NCBI RefSeq assembly: GCF_027172205.1
Contig: NC_070602.1
Span: 52,905,520 to 52,969,519, forward strand
Length of the DNA: 64,000 bases
Source of the DNA: Podarcis raffonei
Lineage: Eukaryota > Chordata > Lepidosauria > Squamata > Lacertidae
Direction: 5' to 3'
This document shows, in pieces, positions 1 through 9,340 of the stretch; the stretch's first letter is position 1; each line of letters starts with the position of its first letter. The notes beneath the pieces were generated by a model. The model saw only the letters and a list, made by a program, of their open reading frames with translations. It ran no database searches and was not told the DNA's origin. Made by a program: the position numbers and the translations under genes.

Positions 1-409
1 CCCTAAAACCAGTGATGGAGGAAGGGGGTGCGTGGGGGGTGCAGTCCCCCCTCCCGGGTGTCATCACTGGGGTGTGTGTGTGACAAAATGACAAAAATAT
101 GAGTTGTTTTTTTTTTTAAAAAAAATGGGGTTCACAAAACTTTTTAGTTCAGTCAACAAACATAACAAAACGCGGCTGGCACTGGGCGCCACACCGCGGG
201 GGCTGGCACAGCAGGGCCTGCAGCGTGCCCAAGCCACGTGTCTCTCCTGGCAGCATGGGGCTTGCACCTGCCCACCACCTCTCCCTCAGCTGCCCTACAG
301 CTGAGGGGGAGGCAGTGGAGAGGCTCCAGGCAGTGCGCCCCAGCCCCATTGCCGGCTTGCCCTGCCCCCAGCTGCAGGACGCACCTGACCGGCTAGCTAC
401 GCCGCTGCC
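1..409. repeat. GC-rich MITE-like repeat (partial, unclassified)
   Basis: Begins with a small palindrome (CCAGTGATG at 9-17 against CATCACTGG at 62-70) and runs as GC-rich, low-complexity DNA to GGCTAGCTACGCCGCTGCC (391-409), a terminal motif of the kind seen at ends of dispersed squamate elements. Left boundary may lie outside the window. Open frames here are not gene-like. Confidence 0.35.
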
Positions 410-2130
410 TAAAACTGTTCTAGCAATATGTGCAGGGGAAGAAGAGGGGGAAACTCCTGTTGCAACAGTGGAGATCCTTGCACTGAAGGGGCACATTGGT
501 TGGATACCACCCTAAACATGCAGATTTTCAGGGGTTGAATAACTCCAAATCCTCCAACATTTCTCCAGTAAAAATAGGGACATCCTAAGGAAAAGTGGGA
601 CATTTCAGGATCAAATCAGACCCAGGTGTTTGGGGATTTTTCTCCCTAGTCAGCTGGTAGCTCGGAGTTAAGCATTAAAAGCATTTAAATAATAATAATA
701 ATAACAACATATTTCAGAAACGTGGAATAAAGGACTTTTGGTTAAGCCTTGAAGTACATTTCTGCATAAATTGTTTAGAGCTTAAGTATTGTCTTTCCCT
801 TTTTTCAGAGAACCAAACCAAATATTTAGAGCTATGATGCCTTGAAGAAGAAAACTATACAGAAAAGGGGGGGGGGAGCAAACTAAATAGACTGAATTAA
901 ACTTGTTGAAGTAACAGGGCTTCAGCCTTTGCCTCCCCAGTTCAAATATCTGTGTCTACAGCAGAGGCAAGAAGCTGAGATCAGCATGACTTTATAAACA
1001 AGTGTTGTATATTAATCATTCATATAAGTCAGAAGGAGCCTGTTAAAGTTGTAGTGTGATTCAAGTTTTCAATATTAATTGCCTATATGACACTATTAAT
1101 GCGCAAAGTACTGACGTTTTGCTCATGTTCATATTGGGGAAAAGTAGGAGCTGATGCTTACCCTGCGGGAGGAACAGTGTCAATGTGAACACATATTTCA
1201 AAGCACATTTTTAATAAAGCAGCATTTGAAGGTACACTTGTTTCCCCTGACTTTTTAGTAAAATCTCCTTCATTCCTTTCCTGTTACATCGTTTCTTCTT
1301 TCCTGTCCTTGTCCGCTAGATTGTAAATCTGACAAAACAATTGCATTGCATTTTAATGGTTGCCGGACATCTTGTTTGGGAAATGCTTTGGAAATAACCA
1401 TTATGGGGATAGTAATGATTGGAATGCCCTGTTGTGCCTTTCTCTGTACCCCAAACCATTTCAAGTATTACAGGCACGAAGGGAGCATGTCCACTTTCCT
1501 CTTCCTGAGCACCTGACTGCCAAGGCATCTCTGTTCCATAAAAATGCATCAAAACCTGGCTTGCCAGGTGAGCGCTAAGCGACATGAACAGCGGGATGTG
1601 CTAATAGAAAGTGGATTAAATCCTAAGAAAAAATAATACTGTACTACACTCCCTGCTGCCCCAAAAGAGGAATCCTTTGAGGCACAGGAGCTGCTTTTGT
1701 TCCTTTCACCAACTCAGCAAAGGCCCCCTGTGTGTCAGGTAGTTACAAACCAACACAATTGGCCAATTTATTTCCTCTGAGACTCTGTGGTTTCCATTTG
1801 CCATTAAAGAAAATAAAAAGAGAGGGAGGGAATGAGAGAGAGGCAGCGAGCACATGGGGTTGCATGCATGCACTTAAGTGCATAGAGGTATCACATTCTT
1901 CACAATCTGCCCCAGAATCTGATGGAGATATTAAGCTGGTCAACTGTAAGCTCAAGAATGGAGTTTGGATAGACAAACAGGCAAGGTAGAAACAAGTGGA
2001 TGAAAGAGGGTTCCTATGTCCTGCAATAGGATGGGAGAGAGCTCTTGTGCTCCTCTGGGTTCCCATAGGCATCTCTGGCCGCTGTGAGGGCAAGATGTGG
2101 GACTAGATGCGCATCCCTCCCTTTAAGTTG
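410..2130. other. No recognisable gene or repeat
   Basis: AT-rich, apparently unique non-coding DNA. Short open frames have no protein-like conservation that I recognise. A short AAT run lies at 690-705. Confidence 0.5.
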
Positions 2131-2345
2131 GGGGCTGAACTTCTGAAGTGGGGAGGCTGCAAACACCAGACTAGGACCTGGGAGACCAGAGTCCAAATCT
2201 CCACTCAGTTCCCTGAGGGACCTGAGTCTGGCTGCAGTCTCTCAGCCTCACCTACCTCACAGGGTTGCTGTGAGGACAAATTGGGGAGAAGGAGAACCAT
2301 GTATGCTACTTGCAGGAAAGGTGGGGTCTAAATGTGGTAATTAAT
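2131..2345 (+). repeat. MIR-like CORE-SINE
   Basis: Shows the order typical of squamate MIR-like SINEs: a degenerate tRNA-type 5' part with GACCTGGGAGACCAGAGTCC, then CTCACCTACCTCACAGGGTT, GAGGACAAAT and a tail GGAAAGGTGGGGTCTAAATG ending near an A/T-rich run. It belongs to the same family as the copies at 7395, 12805, 55150, 56567 and 60455. Confidence 0.7.
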
Positions 2346-3413
2346 AAGTAAAAAGATGTAAAGATACAGCTGCAAAGGATCCGTATTTATATCCTGGCAG
2401 AGAGCCACTGCTTTCTACAAGATGAGTCAAAACACTTGTCTTGTAGGTGTTTCTTTCCGCTTTAAAAAAACCAACTAGAAGCAGAATGTGGTGGTTTGTT
2501 TTTGTTTTTTACAGTTAATTGCCCTTCCGGAAGACCCGTATTATGTAAACTTGTGTGTACAAATAATGATTAACTGAAGTGTTTACATGTTAACTGTTGA
2601 TGAAACTTTTAACTGAACATTTCGTCACTGGAAGCAAACACTCTAGAGTTGTTTCTCTCTGAAAGCTGCTTTTGCAAAACTGTACCAAGTGTGAAGGATG
2701 CACACAGGAACCCCCAAAAAACCCAAACACCCCATCTGTTCTGACGGGGTCAGAAAAGGGCAACCAAAATGATCCACAGATGGAGCCATTTCCATGTGAA
2801 AATGGTAACAATATTTTTTTACTTAGGTTAAAGGTGGTCAGTGTGTAAGGAGGGGTGTGTGGATCTGAATTTATGATATGGTTTATCTCTGTAGATCATG
2901 GCATGAGTATAAGATTGACATAACTCTAACATGACATGAGACCCTCCGTGATTAGCTTTGGTGACTATGGAACCATCCAGATCCCAGCCCCCTGCTGGGA
3001 TATATCCTGAGTTCACCCACATCTGCCCTAAAAGATTAACACATGCAAGTGTAGTTGTCAAGTACAGGATACTCAGCCTCTCAATGGGATCCACCCACAC
3101 AAGGGTAAGGTCATGTAAAGACAAACACAGACAGAGATGGAAGGTTCAGGTAATTGCTCACTATCACAAGTCTTTCACCTTTTGTTAAACAAACAGGATG
3201 ACGAAAGATTGGCAAGGTGAGAATTAAACAGGAAATTCCAGAAGCAACTATAGAAATTGTAGGAATCACTCATTTCACAGCCTCCTGCCCTCTACTGGTA
3301 TGCCTTGGCAAAATGTATAAAAAGCCATTAGATGCCAAAGTTAGTTAGCTCTCACACCTCCAACAGGACAGAACTTACCCAGCACTCCCTAGGATTCTGC
3401 ATGTCTGTTTCGT
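2346..3413. other. No gene seen
   Basis: Non-coding DNA without a repeat I can name. A TATA-like GTATAAAAAG at 3315-3324 is isolated and has no coding sequence after it. Confidence 0.45.
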
Positions 3414-3522
3414 TTCACTCCTAAAAAAAAGCTCTTCAACCCTAAAAAAAGCTCAACAACTTTGGTCGGCCCTCACGGCTCTTCACTTCATCAAATCTTT
3501 GAAAAAAGTTTGGACACCACTG
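3414..3522 (-). mobile_element. hAT-type element end (fragment)
   Basis: The right edge reads GTTTGGACACCACTG, which on the minus strand is CAGTGGTGTCCAAAC, a hAT-like terminus. Inside is a short tandem repeat of CCTAAAAAAAGCTC-like units (about 3419-3452). Only one end of the element is visible. Confidence 0.45.
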
Positions 3523-3654
3523 CAGTTTAAGGACAGGTATACTTTTCCCCCTCCCCCCTTCTAGTGTAGGCTTCTGGCAAAAGTGTCATGCCCTGCTCCT
3601 GTAGGCCTTTCCGAATACATGAGTGCTGGCAGTGCACATGTGAGTCCAAATACA

Positions 3655-4165
3655 CACATCGGGACATGAAAGAGGTATATCAAAATATGCAGAGAAAGAT
3701 GATAGGGAGGTTCCTCTTGTAATAGCAAAAAACTGGGGATGTCCAATGAAGCTGAATCGTAGAAGATTCAGGGCAGACAAAAGGATATACTTATTCACAC
3801 AAAGTTAAGCTACGGAATTTGATACTCCCAAGATGTAGTGATGGCTACAAATTAGGACAGGTTTCAAGGAGGATCAAGCAAACTGAACTACCTTGTGGTT
3901 TCCCCCCTACAATCAAGAATTATATACATTTTATTAAAGAAATAAATAAATAGATGGGTGAAGAATAAGACTCTCAATGTCTACTAGTCACGATGGACAT
4001 ATATTACCTCCGGGATCAGAACCAGTATGTCTCTGAATATCTGTTACACAGGTTAGAGTGGGATATGCTTGTGGGCTTCCTATAGGCATCTGCTCTGCCT
4101 CTTTTAGGAACAGAATACTGGACTAATAGGCCTTTCATCTGATCCAACAGGGCTCTTATGTTCCT
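3655..4165 (+). mobile_element. CR1-group LINE 3' end (degraded)
   Basis: The sequence follows a CR1 ORF2 end and 3' UTR: AATGAAGCTGAATCGTAGAA, GGGCAGACAAAAGGATATAC, TATTCACACA, AAGATGTAGTGATGGCTACA, and finally TACTGGACTAATAGGCCTTT with GATCCAACAGGGCTCTTATG. About 90 bp of AT-rich DNA interrupts the match near 3870-3960. Truncated at the 5' end and no longer coding. Confidence 0.65.
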
Positions 4166-4829
4166 ATTCACCAAGTCCCAGCTTGCTCGCCTTTATCTGT
4201 CAGGTTTGCCAGCCTTAGTATATGGCAAAATGTATTAACCCTCACCCATATGCTACAAGTCCCAGGCTGCAACATGGTAGGGGATAACAGTAAGACTCAG
4301 AAGGTCTGAAAAGGTTTAAAACTACTGGATTAGACCCACTGACATGTACAAACATCTTGCAAGTCTATGCCTTCCTTTCCCCCAGGCTACTCCCCAAGGG
4401 TGTATTTATTTGTATGGCTTGTGCGAGGCCTAAAATAGCATCTGTACTAAATACCAAAATATGGGGGGGGGCATACAGTGGTCATGGACGGGTCATTACT
4501 TGAGGTAAATCTAGTATGCAGAACCACTAGGAATTGTAAGTGCTACTGTTGCAGTTGTTCTCTTTGATTCCAGAGCTTCCAACTGGGAGTGGAAAAAAAG
4601 AGTCAAGAGTTTTCTGGGGAAATTGCTTTGGAATTTCCCATATCTGCTCACAAGACTCGCAACAGATATGAACTTACAAGGAGCCTGGGTTTTTCCCCCC
4701 ATTACAGTAGAGCCAAACAATTAGGGGAAAACCCAAAACAGTTCCCAAACGTCCCAAATCTTCAAAGTGTGTTAAGATAAAACAAGGAAGGCATTAGTGC
4801 AATGAGTCAATAGTTCTTCTAACCAGATA
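4166..4829. other. No gene seen
   Basis: Apparently unique DNA between a CR1 end and a MITE. The short open frames lack recognisable domains. Confidence 0.45.
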
Positions 4830-5066
4830 CAGTGGAACCTCTGTTTTCGAACATAATCCGTTCCGGAAAACTGTTCAACTTCCAAAACGTTCGAAAACCG
4901 AGGCACAAAGAACTGCCAGCAAGTTCAATGGAGAAAATTGAAAAACACACAGAGGAAGTCGTTCGACTTCTGAGGAGCGTTCAGAAATGGAAGCAATTCT
5001 CAGTTTTCGGCCTTTGAAAACCAAAATGTTCAGCTTCCAAGACGCTTGAAAACCAAGGTTCCACTG
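4830..5066. mobile_element. Tigger/mariner-like MITE, family A (CAGTGGAACC ends)
   Basis: Flanked by TA on both sides (4828-4829 and 5067-5068). Ends are CAGTGGAACCTC and a matching GGTTCCACTG. The interior repeats words such as CGAAAACCGAGG, GTTCGAAAA and TTCAGCTTCCAAGACG, so the two halves are loosely palindromic. TA target duplication and CAGTG ends fit non-autonomous Tc1/mariner-Tigger elements. Confidence 0.7.
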
Positions 5067-6280
5067 TATTGCATCTCTAGCCACCAATGCTTATATTTCA
5101 GGATATTTTAACCGAAGAGACAGATGGGTACAAAGAAAATAGCCTCTTCTGTACCATTCCTTATACACCATACATTTCAAAAACATGGATCCTGGGAACT
5201 ATAACTTACCTCTCACACTGTTTGAGAAACACTCCTTTAACTCCTTAGGTCATTCTCCCTTAATACTTTAGGTTTCATTTCCCCCTTAAGGTTCTGTTTT
5301 TCTGGGCTGAACTTTTGAACCTCCTGTAAGCCTTTGAGGTTCTAGGGAAGAACAGCCTCAGAAAGCAACCATTTTACAGCACAGAAAAAACACAAAATGG
5401 CTGGATCGTTTTCATTCCTTGGCAATGATGCATGCTGATAAAGACCAATGATGAATTATGGGAAGAGACATTTTTATCTTTTTGGAGCATAGTGTGGACT
5501 TCAGATAAAGAACTAACTTCCAGCTGATTAGCATGAATGAAAGAACTGGTTGTTCAGAAAATGGAAGCCTGTAACATTTATACGTTAATTGGGAACGGGA
5601 TAATAAATTATAATTCCTAACCACGGGATGTTGCGAACAAACTATCCAAAGTCGTTTGCTTGCACTCCTTGATAGGCTGAGTTAAGAACACACTGAAATA
5701 TCAAGGATGTGCTAATGTACGTCTGTCATTCTCACTCAAACATATATACGTAATAACCAGGGCTTTTTTTCCAGCTGGAACTCATTTCCTCTAAGGTTGG
5801 TGTGATAGAAAAAGCCAAGGTGAGGGCAGGGGTGGTTTTTTTTATTCCCCCCACAACCCCTGTTCATAAAGTTGCCATCTGTGCCCATTTGATGACTGCC
5901 CTGAATGTACATGCTATTCTTAAGACTGAAGCAAATGTGGCTTGTTTGTGAAAAAGACTCATCAAATAGCAGTATGTGTTAGGAAACTACAGGATCATAT
6001 GGATTGTGGCTAATAGCTATGCAAATATGGCTTTAAAAATTGGCAGTGGAGCGCAATGGATGTGGAAGAAGCAGTAATGTGAACTTAGTCATGCTCAAAC
6101 TCCACAGTCTTCTTTGCTCTGTTTCACAGACACACAGAGACCCTTCACAACCTCCTTGAGAGGTCCTGTATCAAGGAGCAATCTTCTAATAGCTCCAATG
6201 GAGACACATCCCAAGATACTAGCACATCCTAGGATGCCTCCATACAGGTGTTTTGGGGTGTTTTGAGGAACATTGGGGAA
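5067..6280. other. No gene seen
   Basis: AT-rich non-coding DNA. I recognise no exon, and only short low-complexity T/C runs near 5833-5855. Confidence 0.45.
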
Positions 6281-6415
6281 GGGCTGTAGCTCAGTGGTAG
6301 AGCTTCTACTGTGTGGGCAGGCAGAAGGTCCCTGGTTCAACCCTTGGCGTCTCCAGGTAGGGCTGGGACAGAACCTGGTCTGAAATCCTGGAAAGTCATT
6401 GCTGGTCAGTGACAA
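6281..6415 (+). repeat. tRNA-derived SINE
   Basis: Starts GGGCTGTAGCTCAGTGGTAG (Pol III box A) and has box B GGTTCAACCC at 6334-6343, then the body GTCTCCAGGTAGGGCTGGGA and GTCATTGCTGGTCAGTGAC. Same family as the copies at 6958, 12903, 28905, 33079, 33610 and 63262. Confidence 0.75.
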
Positions 6416-6417
6416 AT

Positions 6418-6821
6418 AGGGATGCCAATCAACCAGGTTTCCCTGGACACATCCGGGAATCGGGAGCCTAAAATGGCATCCAGGGGGGATTTTCACAGCC
6501 CATACAAATGTCCAGGAAAACCCGGACATATGGCAACCCCCTTTGGGAAGTAAGTTTTTCCTTCAGAATTAAAGAAAAACGTCTTTTTTTGTAGATTTTG
6601 CTGAAATTGCCGTCTGACCAATCGCCCACTCACCCCCTTCGCTGCCTTCCGCCCACCACACACCAAAACTGCAGCCCACAGCTGCCAATCCTCCTGCCAC
6701 CGCTCGCCCATCGCCGATTGCTGGATCACCAGCCCCCCTGCCGATCACCCCACCAGACAATGACACCTCCTCCACCATCACCCCTGGTCTGGATTTTTCA
6801 TTTTTAAAATATGGCAACCCT
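6418..6821. mobile_element. MITE-like element with AGGG(A/T)TGCCA inverted ends
   Basis: Left end AGGGATGCCA (6418-6427) pairs with right end TGGCAACCCT (6812-6821). The first 120 bp also form their own palindrome, with TCCCTGGACACATCCGGG against TGTCCAGGAAAACCCGGACA near 6510-6527. The interior is C-rich and non-coding. It abuts the 3' end of the preceding SINE. No clean target duplication was found, so the superfamily is unknown. Confidence 0.5.
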
Positions 6822-6859
6822 GGTGACTGTTCAACCTGGTTTATTCTGCAACATGCAAC

Positions 6860-6952
6860 TGACACAATGACAGTGCATTAGCGGTAGATTTATAGTGGAC
6901 CACTCACACATCATCCCCCTTGTTCTAGGATGCTTCCACAATAACCATGAAT
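6860..6952. repeat. Unclassified dispersed repeat, copy 1
   Basis: Shares an ordered set of words with 9031-9140: GACACAATGACAGTGCATTA, GCGGTAGATTTAT, GTGGACCA, CACATCAT and GGATGCTTCC. The two copies have diverged. I cannot name the family. Confidence 0.5.
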
Positions 6953-6957
6953 GCACA

Positions 6958-7130
6958 TAGGGGTGGTACCTCAGTGGCAGAGCACCTGCTTTGCATACAG
7001 AAGATCCCAGGTTCAGTCTCCAGGGAGGGCTGGGAAATACTTTCTGTCAGTCCGTGTGGGACAATATGGAGCTAGATAGGCCAACTGATCTAATTCAGTA
7101 TAAGGCAGTTTCCGATGTTCCGTATGTACA
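6958..7130 (+). repeat. tRNA-derived SINE, near full length
   Basis: Box A-like TACCTCAGTGGCAGAGCACC, box B AGGTTCAGTC, then CCAGGGAGGGCTGGGAAATA and the 3' part GAGCTAGATAGGCCAACTGA with TCAGTATAAGGCAGTTTCCG. This 3' part is the diagnostic end of the family and is also seen reversed at 12903 and 28905. Confidence 0.75.
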
Positions 7131-7138
7131 AACAAATA

Positions 7139-7380
7139 CAGTGGTACCTCTGGTTACATACTTAATTCGTTCTGGAGGTCTGTTCTTAACCTGAAACTGT
7201 TCTTAACCTGAAGCACCACTTTAGCTAATGGGGCCTCCCATTGCCACGGCGCCCCCGGGGCACGATTTCTGTTCTTATCCTGTAGCAAATTTCTTAACCT
7301 GAGGTACTATTTCTGGGTTAGCGCAGTCTGTAACCTGAAGCGTATGTAACCTGAAGCATATGTAACCTGAGGTACCACTG
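7139..7380. mobile_element. Tigger/mariner-like MITE, family B (CAGTGGTACC ends)
   Basis: TA at 7137-7138 and 7381-7382 flank ends CAGTGGTACCTC and GAGGTACCACTG. The interior repeats TTCTTAACCTGAA and GTAACCTGAAGC several times on both sides of a GC-rich core (CACGGCGCCCCCGGGGCACG). Same family as 12982-13207 and 32312-32538. Confidence 0.8.
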
Positions 7381-7394
7381 TATTTATATTTGTT

Positions 7395-7625
7395 GAGAGA
7401 GCCAATATGGTGTAGTAGCTACAATTTTGGACTAGGAGCTGGCAAACCAGGGTTCAAAATCTCTGCTCAGCCAGGAAACTCAATGGATGACCTTGGGCCA
7501 GTCACTCATTCTCAGGACAACCTACCTCACAGGGTTGTTGTGAGGAGAAAATGGAGAGGAGGAGAACTATGCACACCACCTTGGAGGAAAGGTGGGGTAT
7601 AAATGCAATGAATAAATGAATAATA
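7395..7625 (+). repeat. MIR-like CORE-SINE, near full length
   Basis: Begins GAGAGCCAATATGGTGTAGT, continues ACCAGGGTTCAAAATCTCTG (degenerate box B), GGATGACCTTGGGCCAGTCA, CCTACCTCACAGGGTTGTTG, and ends GGAAAGGTGGGGTATAAATG followed by an AATAAA-rich tail. This is the best copy of the family in the window and shows the L2-type 3' end. Confidence 0.8.
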
Positions 7626-9030
7626 AAAACGGATGGCTGGATTGGAACTTGTCAGGTTACAAGCTCTGTCCAGTTATTGCCTCAAGGAAAGTCACAATGA
7701 TAGTTCTATTCACACAAAAAACACAACAGCAAACATGCACTTTGATTATTTGTGAAGCTAATGATGACAGGAATGACTGGAAACAAATATATGAGGAGAA
7801 AAATATGTGGCTCCAAGCAAACCCCAATTCCTGGATTTTGATCTCTGGGCTCAGCGTTTCCTACTCTTGCATCTCCTTTTTCTGCTTCTCATGTTCCTGA
7901 GGGAACATGGAGCACAACACAGCTGAGGCCTGTTGTTTCTGAGAGGCATCTACTCTATGGGCTCTCAGTTCTAAAAAGAACTGGAGAGCAATCCAGGCCT
8001 CTTCTGGAAAATGACCTTGGACACGAAACTGGATTAAAATAACTGCTAGCAGTATGCCTGAAATGGAATAAATAGTTTTTTCTTTTCTTCAGAAGTTCTA
8101 TTAATGGGGTAATGGTGGGCAAAGAAAACCATGTGGAACATTTTAAAAGGACATCAGGAGGCGAGAATAAAAAAGTGAAATGCATTGTCTTGTTCAGCGG
8201 AAACTGAACCAGCTGAATAAGTGAGAAAAAGTGTTCTTGTGTGTAGCACCGGGGTAGGGGGAACACTTCTGGGATGACAGCTATGCCATGTTTTCAGACC
8301 AAGGAAAGTTCAAGGCTGCTGTAACATTTGAACCAGGAACTTTCCATTCTTATCTGCTATGCTTCACCAGCTTTCAAGGTGAGATGAAATAGTTGACTGC
8401 AGTGAGCACTTATGTAGCATCAGACAAACCAAACATGCACACGCACACAAAAAGCATTGGCCACATTTCTTTTTCTGCAGAATTCAAAGTATACAGTTAG
8501 GACAACCGAAAAATCAATTCCTTGAGCAAGAATGCACAAGTTATGTCTGCTGTCTTGTGCTTCTTACTAACCGAAAACATTAAAATGCCCCATCCTTTGC
8601 CTTATTTGGAGTTATTTTCATCTTTTAGCCATGAAGTGGGATTATTTCCCATCATATCAGCATATTACATAATCTCTAACGATCCTTCCTCCCCCAGAAA
8701 CCTTAGCACCTGTGGAGAAGGGAAGCCTATTGGAGCCCTGGAAGTAATCAGAGACAAATTGAGAGGTAATTTGCTGCACTTATATACACCACACTACTTA
8801 TAGTATTATCATATCATCAAGATGTTCCAGCTTGGTAAAAACCAAGTTAGTTGAAGCTGAACAATCTAATTGCAGAATCATCATCACCATCATCAGCCGT
8901 CACCATGCAGGTTGGGGTCCCTGCTCTGAAGAGCTAGGAACATATAATTTGACCTAAGAGAAACAACAGGGGAAAGGAACATGTGATTAGGTTTGATTAC
9001 ACGCTGAGAGCATGTGCCAAATACTTTCCT
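7626..9030. other. No gene seen
   Basis: Apparently unique non-coding DNA. A TCATCACCATCATCAG run lies near 8880. Confidence 0.45.
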
Positions 9031-9140
9031 TTGACACAATAGTATTGCATTAGTGGTAGATTTATTCTGGACCATCTACATATCATTCTGCTTTAACAGT
9101 TGATCTTGGATGCTTCCCCGATGTTATTGCATTATTGCCA
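9031..9140. repeat. Unclassified dispersed repeat, copy 2
   Basis: Matches 6860-6952 in order: TTGACACAATAGTATTGCAT, TAGTGGTAGATTTAT, CTGGACCATCTACATATCAT, GGATGCTTCCCC. It abuts the microsatellite and Bov-B end that follow. Confidence 0.5.
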
Positions 9141-9150
9141 CCTGGAGGGG

Positions 9151-9236
9151 GAGAAGAAGAAGAAGAAGAAGAAGAAGAAGAAGAAGAAGAAGAAGAAGAA
9201 GAAGAAGAAGGGGAGGAGGAGGAGGAGGAGGAGGAG
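9151..9236 (+). repeat. (GAA)n/(GGA)n microsatellite
   Basis: About 20 GAA units followed by about nine GGA-type units, directly upstream of a Bov-B 3' end. The polyglutamate open frame here is only this repeat. Confidence 0.95.
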
Positions 9237-9239
9237 AAA

Positions 9240-9337
9240 GTTTTGCAGGTACTAAGGAAGGCAGTGGAAGACAGGAGTGCCTGGCATGCTCTGGTCCATG
9301 GGGTCACAAAGAGTCGGACACGACTAAACAGCAATAA
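9240..9337 (+). mobile_element. Bov-B LINE 3' end (5'-truncated)
   Basis: Encodes the Bov-B ORF2 C-terminus, with EDRSAWHALVHGVTKSRTRL as the hallmark, over DNA containing GTCCATGGGGTCACAAAGAG and TCGGACACGACTAAACAGCA. Bov-B supplies the retrotransposition machinery and tail for Sauria SINEs, four of which lie in this window. Only the last roughly 100 bp remain. Confidence 0.85.
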
Positions 9338-9340
9338 AGG

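Noticed and set aside
3315-3400. TATA-like promoter at GTATAAAAAG
   Set aside because: No coding sequence, exon or CpG enrichment follows it within several kilobases.
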